From NCBI GenBank assembly GCA_002778195.1, contig PCDI01000014.1:62001-126000 (forward strand): DNA of 64,000 nucleotides, in the 5' to 3' direction. How positions within the stretch are numbered: the first letter of the stretch is position 1; each line of letters starts with the position of its first letter. The stretch is from Raffaelea ambrosiae. Its lineage: Eukaryota; Ascomycota; Sordariomycetes; Ophiostomatales; Ophiostomataceae. The notes under the pieces are model-generated. The model saw only the letters and a list, made by a program, of their open reading frames with translations. It was not told the origin of the DNA and made no database searches. This document shows positions 32,071-42,571 of this stretch, piece after piece. A program made the position numbers and the translations under genes.

Positions 32071-33233
32071 ATGGTTGTCACTACTGTTGTACGGGCCGCC
32101 AACAAGTCCCAGGCCCAGGTCAGCAGTCCTCGGCCTTTCGTCGCCGTCTTTTTCGGCGGCACCGCCGGAATTGGTGCCAATGGTGTCAGAGGACTTGCAG
32201 CAGCACACGGAAGGAAAAGCCGTGGATTGCGCATCTACATTGTCGGCCGCAAAAAGGCCCCAGCTGAGAAGCTCGTTGCCGAGTGCCGACAGGCCTGTCC
32301 AGACGGGCAGTTCCAGTTTGTGCAGACCAAAGACCTTTCTCTTCTCAAGAATGTCGACCGTGTCTGCGCCGAAATCACAGAATCAGAGAGAGCTGCATCG
32401 GCCACAGAGGGCCACGAGCCGAAGATTGACTTCCTGGTCCAATCCCAGGGTGTTTTGTCGCTGGAAGGCTACAAAGGTAGAGCACACATCACGTATTGCA
32501 GCATTTCACATTCATTGACAGCTATTTTTCTGACATGACTATGCTATTCCCATCAGAAACTACAGAGGGCATTGATTTCCTCTTGTCGCTGTTCTTCTAC
32601 TCGCGTGCCCGAGCCACTGACCGTCTGCTTCCGCTTCTGACGGCCGGGGCCGAGCCTGCACACATCGCCTCCGTTATGAACCCCCAATTGGAAGGGACCA
32701 TTGTGGAATCAGACTTGTCCCTTCGCGATCCCAAGAGCTTCAGTTTGAGAAAGCAGGGCGCACACGGTGCTACGTTCACCACGCTCTACATGGAAGCTCT
32801 GGCTACCCGCAACCCCGGCCGACTGTCCCTGATTCACTACTACCCTGGCTTTGTGGTGACCGACCTTGCCAACAACAGCCCCCTGCCCTGGTGGGCAAAG
32901 GCTCTCTGGGCGCTACTGCTGCCCATCGTGAAGCTAATGGCCGTCTCGGATAAAGACTGCGAGCAATTTGTCGCTTTCCTCTCCAACCCGGCTGTCTACC
33001 CAGCCAGAGGTGAGAATACGGCGCAAGCGTCTCTGCCCAAGGGTTTATCAATAGCCAAGGGTGCCGATGGGTTTCAAGGCAGCGGGGTCTACCGTGTTGA
33101 CAAGGACGGTGATATACTCAAGAATAAGGAAGTGACAGATGTCTATATGAAAAGGGGCCTGGCGGACAAAGTGTACGAGCACACAGTTGCGGTGTTTGCA
33201 GCTGTTGAGTCCGGAGTTCCGTTTAAAGGCTGA
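32071..33233 (+). CDS. Short-chain dehydrogenase-like protein lacking YxxxK
   Basis: Two exons, 32071-32476 and 32557-33233, give 360 aa. The intron runs from GTAGAG to a CATCAG acceptor and joins in phase 1 (GYK|ETTEGIDF). An N-terminal Rossmann fold is shown by FVAVFFGGTAGIGANGVRGLA (about residues 23-43), with IYIVGRKK after strand 2 and DFLVQSQGVLSLEGY in place of the NNAG strand. The usual catalytic YxxxK is absent. At that point the sequence is GAHGATFTTLYMEALA, a pattern found in a fungal SDR-like group in which HxTTxxxLxLExLA replaces it. IHYYPGFVVTDLA and a hydrophobic stretch (ALWALLLPIVKLMAV) follow. The substrate is unknown, and true dehydrogenase activity is uncertain. The neighbour permease is convergent, only 191 bp away. 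Confidence 0.8.
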
Positions 33234-33424
33234 AATGTATTGCAAATGGACGGCACTTCGTCTCTTTTGTTATGTATGTTTTGTTTTTTTGTTGCCGTCT
33301 ATTGGTCTTCTTTCTTCAGTTATGTGTTGTTTGTTCACATAGTACCCGAGTTGGTATCCTCCGCTGCAGCTGCTCTGATAGAATCGAGATATTCGACCGA
33401 CAACCGTTCGTTCCATAATACCAT

Positions 33425-35095
33425 CTAACCAAACATCCACTTCAATGCCTTGCCATACCACGTTGTCGGGGGCGGCTCATCGACTGTATTCTCCTCCAGC
33501 TCAATGATCTCTGCCATGCCTGTGTGCAGGTCGACCTGGTCGGGCGGGATCATCCAGGGGTCGTTCCATCTGTAGATGCGGTGGATGATGTAGAAGGCGC
33601 TGAACAGCGGCAGGCCAATGTAGGCCGAGAAGAAGTCTGACGTGTCCCACTGGCCGTGGATGAAGACGTTGAAACCATTGAGCAGCAGCATGAGCGTAAA
33701 TACAAACATTTGGACGTACGTGCTCCACGGCTGCATGATGTTGTTGCGGGCGACCAGGGCAGACTCGGGGAGACCCTGGGCCTTGCAGGCCTTGCGGAAT
33801 CGGATGTAGACAACGCCACACAAGATCCACGACATGAAGCCATTGGTGTTGGTCAGGTTGACGAACCAGTTGAAGACAGTCGAGGCCGTCGTGTTGACAT
33901 TCATGTAAGCCAGCAGACCGAACAGCAGACTGGCCACGGTCGCGTACATGGGCACGCCCTGCTTGGTACAGCGCTTGAAGATGGCAGGCGCGCCGCCATC
34001 GCAGGCGAGGGCGTACAGCGAGCGGCTCGACAGGTAGACAAACGAGTTGCCGGCGGACCACGAGGCGGTGATAATGACGGCGTTGATAAAGCCGGGCAGC
34101 GTATGGATGCCGGCGTTCTTGATGCCGACGACCCAAGGCGACGCAGCGGCACCGTGGCCGCCGCTGGTCAGGCTCGCGTTGTCGGAGGGGCAGATAACGG
34201 AGATGGCGACGGCACCTCCAATGTAAAAGATGATAAGGCGCCAGAAGAAGTAGTGGCTGATCTTGGGCAGGTTGACTCGCGGCTTCTGGACCTCGCCGGC
34301 CATGACGACAATCATCTCCGGCGTGAACGTGAACGGCAGGATGGCGCTCAGAGCACATAAGATGGCGGCAACGAGGCGGCCGACATTGACGTCGTCTGTG
34401 ATGATCTGGGAGTTGACGGCGCTGGGGTGCGTCCAGTAGTGGAAGCCAAGGCGGTGGTGGTTCGGCCCGCCGCCCCAGAAGAGAATGAAGGACAGGAGCA
34501 GCAGGCCGATGATCAGCAGCACCTTCATGCCAGCGAACCAGAACTCGGACTCGCCGTAGTACTTGACGGGCATGACGTTGAGCAGCATGACGACGACGAA
34601 CAGGACAGTGATCCAGACGGCGTTGTTGACGTTGGGGTGCCAGTAGTCGATGACGAGGGCAGACGCGGTCAGCTCAAAGGGAATTAGGATGGCAAACGAG
34701 TAGAAGTACAGCCAGCCCATCATGAAGCCCAGGCTCTTAGAGACATAGCGCGTGCCGTAGTAGCTCATGGTGCCGCCGTGCAGCGGCAGATAGGTGCTCA
34801 TCTCGATGATGGCGGTCAGCACCATGTACATAAGCATGCACATCATAACATAGCTTCCGACCATGAAGGCCGGGCCGCCGGTGGCCAGAGTCTTGCCAGA
34901 GCTCACAAACAGACCGGTGCCGATGGTGCCGCCCATGGCAATGAACTGCGCGTGCCGCGTCGACAGGCCGCGCTGCGTCGTGTGCTCGTGCGGCTGCACA
35001 TCCTCAATTGAGCCCTGCAGGTTGTCGCCGTCCACGGGCACACTGTCCTCGGGCGTCTTGCCTTCCATGGCGCCCTCCTTGTTGTATTCAGCCAT
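33425..35095 (-). CDS. Amino-acid permease, YAT/APC family
   Basis: A single exon of 556 codons. Fungal YAT permeases are proton-coupled amino-acid importers of the plasma membrane with 12 helices. The hydrophilic N-terminus ends at the family signature RGLSTRHAQFIAMGGTIGTG (helix 1 with the substrate-binding GTIGTG). Later come GGPAFMVGSYVMMCMLMYMV, PLHGGTMSYYGTRYVSKSLGF, PFTFTPEMIVVMAGEVQKPR and WSAGNSFVYLSSRSLYALACDG. The end, YRWNDPWMIPPDQVDLHTGM, is the usual C-terminal cytosolic motif. Length is normal and no break is visible. A TATAAA element on both strands lies near 35302, about 205 bp upstream of the ATG. Substrate specificity cannot be read from sequence. Confidence 0.93.
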   Translation of the reverse strand: MAEYNKEGAMEGKTPEDSVPVDGDNLQGSIEDVQPHEHTTQRGLSTRHAQFIAMGGTIGTGLFVSSGKTLATGGPAFMVGSYVMMCMLMYMVLTAIIEMSTYLPLHGGTMSYYGTRYVSKSLGFMMGWLYFYSFAILIPFELTASALVIDYWHPNVNNAVWITVLFVVVMLLNVMPVKYYGESEFWFAGMKVLLIIGLLLLSFILFWGGGPNHHRLGFHYWTHPSAVNSQIITDDVNVGRLVAAILCALSAILPFTFTPEMIVVMAGEVQKPRVNLPKISHYFFWRLIIFYIGGAVAISVICPSDNASLTSGGHGAAASPWVVGIKNAGIHTLPGFINAVIITASWSAGNSFVYLSSRSLYALACDGGAPAIFKRCTKQGVPMYATVASLLFGLLAYMNVNTTASTVFNWFVNLTNTNGFMSWILCGVVYIRFRKACKAQGLPESALVARNNIMQPWSTYVQMFVFTLMLLLNGFNVFIHGQWDTSDFFSAYIGLPLFSAFYIIHRIYRWNDPWMIPPDQVDLHTGMAEIIELEENTVDEPPPTTWYGKALKWMFG

Positions 35096-35363
35096 GGATG
35101 TGCGTAATTCGTTCCGCGATGGTGGGCCTTGAAGGACGTTTGCCTTGGACGAGAGAGCTTTGGTGATACCTTTCTATTTGTTAATTTTATATCTCCCTCA
35201 TTCTCTCTCTCTGTGTGTGTGTGTGTCTGTCTGTCGCTTTCTCTCCCAGAAGGCGTCTGTCTCGTCTCTGTTGCGTCGTTCTGTTGCACTGGCGGCTCCT
35301 TTATAAAGATCGCCCAGAAACAAGCTCTAATAATAACTACCTCAACTACCTATCTAAACAGCA

Positions 35364-35379
35364 CCCCCCCCCCCCCCCC
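35364..35379. repeat. 16-base poly-C run
   Basis: An uninterrupted C run in the permease promoter region. It is comparable to the runs at 10420-10435 and 23394-23418. Confidence 0.9.
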
Positions 35380-36795
35380 TTTAAAAGGATTCTCTTGTCA
35401 CACAGGGCCCAATTAAGCATTGCCAAGAGCCAATCCCTCCATGCCAAGAAAGCTTACGGCCCGTAAACATGCCGGTTTCCTGGCGCTCCAGCTTATCGTT
35501 TCGTTGCTCTCAAGAATGACGGACCTGCGAGCACTCGTAGTATCTTACGAGTACTCGTGCTTATCAGCCCCTGGTCACTGCCGATCTGCATTCATTTCCG
35601 GATTGGCTGTTATCTTTGCACGCTGGTCCCCTTGAAATACTATGTATACTATGTACTGGTGAATAATCCCGCTGCAACAAGCGACTGCGATAGCTCCGCT
35701 AGGCTGGAGTCGGCTGCTGTAGATGTAACATGTCGGACCGGCCCCGGGGTCTGAATCCTTATCAAAAGTGGGATACTGCTCTTCTGGTTGGGCGTTCTCG
35801 TGCCTGTCAAGTTAGGAAGGAGGCAAAGGGAAAGAAGGGGAAAAAGCAATATGAGGAGAGGCGCACGACACATGCAGCAAGGTCTCGGTTTGTTTCCACG
35901 GTTTCGTGCATCCGTCCCATTGAGCTAATTGCATCTTCTCGCGGCTGCAGATGTGGTACGAGTAAACTGACCGCGGCAGGGGTTTTTGTTGGGTTTGGTG
36001 GTTGCAGTTTCTATTGTTCGCTGGACTCACGCTCTAGAGGGATCGACAGTGGAGATAACGCCTCGTCCTATACGAGATCGCGAGGATGTCGTTCGTCTCT
36101 GCTCTTGGCCGGGCTGCCACGGTATGGTATCTTCCACTTATGAACGGCGCCAAAACACACAGCTTGGGGATAGGGCTAACTAGTGCTGCCAACTTGCATG
36201 CTTGCGTCCGATGCTTATTGGGTATCTACTTTGTTCTGCTTTCAGCTGCTCGCGTTCTATCTACGAGTAGGTCTGAGCTGTATGATGTTCGTATTTCGAG
36301 GAACAGCAACAGTGCCAGCAGAAGACCTTTCCATTTGGAGTTACATAAAATAGATGACCTTATCTGGGTGCATCAACGCACGATCTGCAAGACGTGCAGG
36401 GATCGCACAGCTCGGGGTGGTACCTGAGCAGCAGCAGCATTTAGCTGAGACAAGATATGCCAGCAACAACTCTTAGAAGCGGGAACAGCCCGCGACATAC
36501 TCCGGGTCTGCTGTCTTTAAGTGTTGCCAATAAATCAATATTGAAGAAATACCCGACTCTCTACGGGCACTGTGGCATATCCTGTATGCAATTGCTCTCA
36601 GACTCCACTCGACACAGCCACCTCTTTGTTCCTTGCCCACGCATCACCGTGGGATACGGATCGGAAAGTAACTCCTGCATTATAAAGCGCAAGCTCATAC
36701 TTGGGTCTCTCGGGATCTAACCCATGACCTCCCGGAATTGGGCGACAGCGGCAGGGTCCGAAGACTCCAGTCATCTGGATCTCCAGTGTGAGAAC

Positions 36796-37008
36796 TTAGC
36801 CGAGGTAAATGCACGCGCTAGAAGTACTGCCATCCAGAACGCTGGGGACTTGGCGCTCCATCTTGAGGATGCAGGACCTTCCGATTTGTGATGCCCAGCA
36901 ATATGAAGTAGTGCTCAGTGAAAGGTCGGGAGATGGAGTCCTGACACAATAGACGGCCATAGCCAGCAAAAAGAGGAGACGTAGCAACAGAGCCCCGATC
37001 TTTGCCAT
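36796..37008 (-). CDS. Candidate small secreted cysteine-containing peptide (weak)
   Basis: A 70-codon frame starts with ATG at 37008. The first 20 residues look like a good signal peptide (MAKIGALLLRLLFLLAMAVYC). The mature part would be about 50 residues with Cys in SYCWAS, RSCIL and SACIY. No homologue is known to me. A plus-strand frame (ATG 36724, 55 codons) overlaps it, so at most one is likely real. A short frame with a hydrophobic start can arise by chance, so confidence is low. Confidence 0.2.
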   Translation of the reverse strand: MAKIGALLLRLLFLLAMAVYCVRTPSPDLSLSTTSYCWASQIGRSCILKMERQVPSVLDGSTSSACIYLG

Positions 37009-38271
37009 TGGTTAGAATGTGTGCAAGTATCACTACGCGCAAGTAGCACAAAAATAAGCTGTTCGGGGGACTTCTTCTAGCTGTCCATAGTTGTCCATAT
37101 TGAAAGCAGAACGGGGACAAGAACCAAACAACAGCCCACCAAACAGCTCCCCTGCCTACAGGCAGTCTGAAGGGGCTCTTCAGAGGGCAAAATAGTGCTC
37201 CCTCCTCCTAATGCTGAAAAATATTGGCCGATGAAAAAAGTAGATAATAGTGACGCTACCGAAAGGTTACTATCAAACGCGGGCCGACGAAAGAGAAGCA
37301 TCGAAGGGCTGTCTAGTAACATCATGGGAACACGAGAAAAAGCATACGCCTATTCTGTAATATATGCATGTATTTCTGTGTATGTGCTAGTCCTCTACCT
37401 GCGCACGTCTTATCTCGTAGTGGCAAGTAGACTCCCTCATCCACTCACCAACTCAATATCTTACCACAAGCGTGCCTTACTGAGAGATACAGCTTACTTT
37501 TTCGATAGCGAATGCCATATAGAACTTTAAAGAGGAAGTGGCCCATACTTTATACCCTTATATACTCTTGGTTAAGGCGAAGCACCTTCGGCCTGTCTCG
37601 CGGCCGTTAAGCGAGTAGTTGTCTGGTAACTGTTATTGTCCCTGCTTCCAATATCAATACCAATAGATATACATGTAAGCTTGGCCGACACAATTGTTTT
37701 GATGATTAGCAGCCCCCAGCCTCTATTAATTATTGCACCGAGCCAGGCTATATATAGCACGAATGACAGACTTCGCGAGAAGTCTGGAGACTGTCAATCG
37801 AGCAAAGATGTCCGTCATGTCGCACCAGTCAAACCCCGTGTTTGTCACTGACGGTCACCTCTGGTCCTTTGCACAATGTCCTCTTTAGTCTACACTTACT
37901 TGCCTTACCGGTAAGCGATAAATTGTACTATTATGTAGTACTATTGCCCTCTCCTGGCCATATATTGCAAGAAATTGTCTACAAGACTACATTTGTTGAC
38001 AAAGCTGTACCTAAATGGTTTTAGACCGTGAAAAAAATTGCTACTGATAGACGAGCAAAAATGGTGAAGTTCGCCTGCATTGAATGCTCTTCACCTTTGT
38101 TGTGTGCGATGAACTAGCCCAGGAAAACGTTTTCTAAGCCCGCGTTGCTGTTTAAAATGAAATTCACCTGTCTACATGGTAGTTTGCCGAGAACTTGGAA
38201 AAGATGTTTACTGTATTGTATTATGTATTTATTAACTAAATTTTAAATTTCAATGTGTTTGTCTTTGGGTT

Positions 38272-39127
38272 CTAAGCTATGATTTCGATGACACTTGAGC
38301 TTGAACTATGGCTCTTGTTTTTCTTCCTCTGGCTGGCCTCGATGAAGGCCAATGCCAAGATTCCAAAGCTCGATATACTGCTTTGTTAGCCGATGTGTTC
38401 ATGCTTAAGACCTGGGGGCAGTTTACGGCTTACGCCAAGAAGCTCAACAAGGTTGTTTGACCAATCTCTGGTCCAATATCGAGATACCTCCTTCTGGGGT
38501 CCAACGTAAGGCTGCTGCCATTATCATGTTTGTTGTATGCCATGTGTCTCCCAGCTTGAAAGCCGGCCAGAATGGCACATATTACGGACCCCACGCCGAG
38601 AATGGCTTCGATCACGACGTCCATGACGAGGAGTTTATCGGATCGATCATGTTTGTGCCATGCCAGCAGACCGAGGCGGAAGACATGCCAAACAAGAGCT
38701 AGTCCGGCCTATTCATTCATCAGCTTGTATTCATACATGCCTGCCACATATTGGAGTTTGTTAGACTTACCACGGGAATGCCGATAACCCAGTTGAGGTT
38801 GATATCTAACCGATTGCCCCCAAGCGGACTCGAGTGTTGCACCAGGAGGATGGTCACAGCACCAACACCAAGGATGGCGCTTGCTAAGCAAGAAGAGCAG
38901 ACACGTAGAAAGCATTCTTCTGGGTCAATGTCTAGATCAAAGTGGTTATCGGGGTTTGGTCCGTAGACAGGGTGATGTGGTTTGTCGTGGTCGTGGTTTT
39001 GTTGCGGGTGTTGATGGCCTTGATGGTTGCCACTTCTTGGTGTTCGCTTCTCCTGGGATGATTCAGGCTGGTCATCCAGCCATCGTTCAACAGATTCAAC
39101 TTGGCGAGGGCTCAATGAGGATGACAT
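38272..39127 (-). CDS. Four-helix integral membrane protein with His-rich N-terminus, three exons
   Basis: Exons 39127-38771, 38708-38434 and 38377-38272 join in phases 0 and 2 to give 245 aa. Intron 1 is GTAAGT...GAATAG. Intron 2 is GTAAGC with a textbook CTAAC branch and GCAG acceptor. Each join restores an uninterrupted frame and completes a membrane segment. Predicted helices are SCLASAILGVGAVTILLVQ, WVIGIPV|AGLALVWHVF (across the first splice), VIEAILGVGSVICAILAGF and LLSFLA|ISSFGILALAFIEA (across the second splice). Residues 34-60 are rich in His, Pro, Asn and Asp (HQGHQHPQQNHDHDKPHHP). The C-terminus is basic then Ser-rich. It resembles uncharacterised fungal four-helix membrane proteins. 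Helices 1 and 3 share AILGVG[AS]V, suggesting an internal repeat. Function unknown. Confidence 0.72.
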
Positions 39128-42100
39128 TAATTTTGAGTGTGTGCGTGTGCATGCACGCGCGTGTATTATGGAACTGGTCTTCGTCAGAGAGTGCGATCTT
39201 TGTAACTCCAACTTTGCTGTTCGTTCCACTGTGGGAGGGACAGCTGTCGGAGGCTATCCATATATACACAATGACTGGTTAATCCCAAGGAAGCTCACAG
39301 AAAAAAAAATCCGTTGATTCTTCGTTGCAGGTGGCAACAGCGCGGCTGAGATGCGGGCCGTCACAATGCATACTTATCTTGATCTGCATGGCCGGGCTAC
39401 TCGTACAGACCCCTGTCTGTTAAAGGCGAACACAGAGGCCCGAGTACGTGGAAGTGCGGTGCTGCGAGTGGGGAGAGAATGCTATGTAGAGCGGCCAGGG
39501 CAAAATCCGCTCTGTGAAGGATCAAGTAAGTGGCGAGTCTCGGGAAATTCGCACATCATACCAGACCTGGCAAGTTGCATGGCGTGTCTGTAGCCTAGTC
39601 AGGCAACCGCTGAACCATGATCTCCCTTTGTCGGCCAGGCTGGCTTGTCCTCTCATGGCCATCCGCCGGGCAATGCGACGTCTGTGCAGGGCTTGCGAAT
39701 CTCACTGGTACTTCGCGGCTTGCCGTATGGATAGATAGATAGCTAGCAAACCATGTGTTTTTTTTTTTACCCCGTTTATTACACTCTTGCCTCTTACTAC
39801 ATAGCACTTTGTATGTGCTTTATGCCCAAGCCTGTTCCTTTTGAATCCTGCTCTGATAGTAGGGAGGGGCAACATCGTGGCCAGGGGTGCTCGGTCCTCG
39901 ATGGTGGGACCTGGTGTGTAACGCATGAATAACGTGGCGACCGAGACAGCTGACGATGGGTCCACATCCAAGCCGCCGAGGAAAGAGCAACCCCAGGCAG
40001 AGTAATACACGAGACGGCGTTCTGGAAAATATTACTTTCTAGGGGTGTCAGATAGCGGGCGCACACGTCATTGACCAGCAGATGTCAGGCTGTCTCTGGG
40101 CGTCATATCGATGAATTAGCTGACGATAGTGTTTGTAGAGGCTGCAGTATCCGCAGCAAGTATGAGGCTGAAACTTAAATTGCGGCAACATTCCTTTACC
40201 TCCACTGAGATATTCCTGTCAAATAGTTAGTAATTCCTCCGAATTCCCACTGAATCAAGCTCGTTTCCATGTCGACTTTGCGGTGTAAGTGGGATGGCTG
40301 AATCAGCACTAACAAGACCCATGCCGGCAGGCGTAGGGCTGAGTGTGCAATAATACTATGCAAGATATGAGTACAGGCGTGCCCGCGAGAGATTTTACGA
40401 AGTATTTACTATGCAATAAGGATGGCATTTTATGACAAGACACAGAGGCCAAGGAAAAGCTCGGACGGGTTCCACCTGCATAAATGCTGCGACAGATGTC
40501 CTCGGATCACCTGGAGAAAGCCTGCGTGGCTGTCGCATTCGCCGCTTCAGCAATGCTGGACTGCGAGGCACCTCGTGACAGCGCATAGCCGCTTCCTGCT
40601 CCCTGGCTTTTCTTGGCCAGCCGCTTCTGTTTCTGCGCAGAGTGCGACAACTGACCGATCGATTACTTTGACTAGTAAGCCAAGCCCAATCCTCCTTGGG
40701 GTCCATTCCTACGGACACGTCGACACCACCGATCCGGACATGGATAGGACATCCGCAGTACTAAACGGTCACGGAGGTGTAGAGGGAACTTATGTAGGGG
40801 ACACTGCGGGCCCTGGGCAGTATGTATCACATTTGCAGAGGCAGCCGCGCGCTGCTGGGAGAGTTGGACACAGAGCCACTGCGGTGGACAGGAATGGCCT
40901 GTTTGAGGGGGTGGTTTGATGATCGCTGAGTCGATAGCTCATATGACGAGTGGTTTGCCCGGCTGAGTACCTGGCTGGAGATCCCGTTTCTCGAAGAGAT
41001 CTTGCAAAAAAACCCCATCGCGTGACTGCGGCATATCGAGTGGCAGCAGATCCCGGGAAAGAATCGAAAGATAGCCGTTGAAAGCAAGCTTAAAGAGCTC
41101 GTGAGCTCGTGAGTTTGAAGCTTTGCTCTCTTTGAGCCGAGGCGTACCAGAGAGCCATCGGGACGGAGTGGAGATATTTGGGGGTCTGGGCAGGGTATTC
41201 GTGGGCAAGACACCTCAAATACAGTCCAAGTCACCGTCGAGCAGAGCCTCATGACGACGGCCAACCGCCTGCTGCTGTGGGTATTTTGAGCACCTGCGTC
41301 GGGTACGAGACCTGTCCGCGTGGAGAGGACGAAACCGGCGTATGCGTCAGCGATGGCTTGGTTGGGAAGCTCATAGCAGGAGGCCCGACTGCCGCCGATC
41401 ATTGGGAGGTGGCTGGAGACAATACGAGCGTATCATATTAGGTGATGGGGCCCCCTCGAGTCCAAGAAAGCCCTTCGAAAAGTGAAAATGGGAGACTGGA
41501 GAATGACGCCTGGAAATAGAGGCAAGCATCGTGCCCAAGAAAAGACGCCAAAAATGGAAGCAGTCGATACTTATGGGCTGTGGTAGGCTAGGGTGGATTC
41601 CCGTATTCCAGGCAGAAACTGTACAAAGAGGCTTGCTGGGGGGCGTTTGCCTATTTGGTTGAGGCGTTGGCGTTGTTTGTTGGGTTTATTGTGAAGGCGA
41701 GTTAGGTGGTTAAATTGCACCTAGTTGTCCTGCCTTTTTTTCTGCAGTTTCCGAGACCAATCAACACTGCCGAAACGGTAACTACTTTGCTGCGTTCGGA
41801 GGGAACCGACTGCCGGCAGCCAAGAGCCCAACCAGCCCGGCCAGGTGGGAAGCCGTGGTATGGCCCATTTGGCAGGCACGACCAGGTTTAGCCAGCTGTG
41901 CTGGCCCAGCCAAAGGCCAGCTGCTATTTTTGTGTGCTGGGCCTGGTTTCGGGCTACGGTTGGCTGTCTGGCTTTGGTGCCTTTGCACTGCCCCACGCCT
42001 CACGCAGGCGATCGGCCAGGAAGTCCAACCCTCCCAACAGCACACAATCACTGACGACGCCTTTTCGCCGCCCCATGCACATGCATGCGCTCGATGCCAG

Positions 42101-42571
42101 CCACGCTCTTTGCAAGCGTCCTGTCCGAACGAAGCATGCGCTGCGCGTAGCACACAACGTGTCCGATCCGAGACGGGATGTCGAATCAAAGAAAGCGAGC
42201 CGAGACCAAAGAAAGAGGCGGGAAGCAGAGAAAACAACCAAAAATATACCACCCAGGTGAAAACACGCAAAAATACGCAAGCCTCCTTCGACATCACCCT
42301 TTTTGGGCTCAACACAGACAGCGTCTGCCACGCCTCCTCGATATGTCTGGCTGTTCTTTCCTTTCACATCTATATTCTTAGCCTTTCCTACTGCCCTGTC
42401 GACCACTCCGGCCATCTTGACGTTCCCCGAATCCTTAAAGCTTCATCCTCACCGCGAGTCTACCCAAGCTTCGCGATCTTCTCCCCCATCTCTCCTCACG
42501 CCGCCTATACTGCTTCTCATCAATTCTCCCCTGTGAGTGCAATCCCCCACGTCCCACCAGACGCTCTCGCC
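39128..42571. other. Gene-poor region, about 3.4 kb
   Basis: No convincing gene. A (T)10 run lies at 39759-39768. At 40938-41020 the plus strand has a 30-residue protein-like patch (YDEWFARLSTWLEIPF) between two stops, and 41268-41441 another; both could be relics but cannot be assigned. The last 600 bp form the pyrimidine-rich leader and promoter of the next gene. Confidence 0.45.

Larger units (their letters stand above)
35096..38271. other. Gene-poor, AT-richer region with simple repeats
   Basis: About 3.2 kb. The first 220 bp are the permease promoter, with a GT/CT microsatellite at 35205-35232, TATAAA near 35302 and a 16-base C run at 35364-35379. From 36 to 38.2 kb the DNA is AT-richer, with short frames only. 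One small candidate secreted protein (36796-37008, minus) is listed separately, and an overlapping plus-strand 55-codon frame starts at 36724. No transposon was recognised. Confidence 0.5.

Noticed and set aside
36000..38200. Possible transposon remnant in AT-richer DNA
   Set aside because: No terminal repeats, no transposase or reverse-transcriptase motifs, and no clear repeat-induced mutation pattern could be seen by eye.
40938..41441. Protein-like patches (YDEWFARLSTWLEIPF; GYETCPRGEDETGVCVSDGL) on the plus strand
   Set aside because: Each is closed by stops within 30-60 codons and they are in different frames. They may be relics, but no parent family could be named, so no feature is called.
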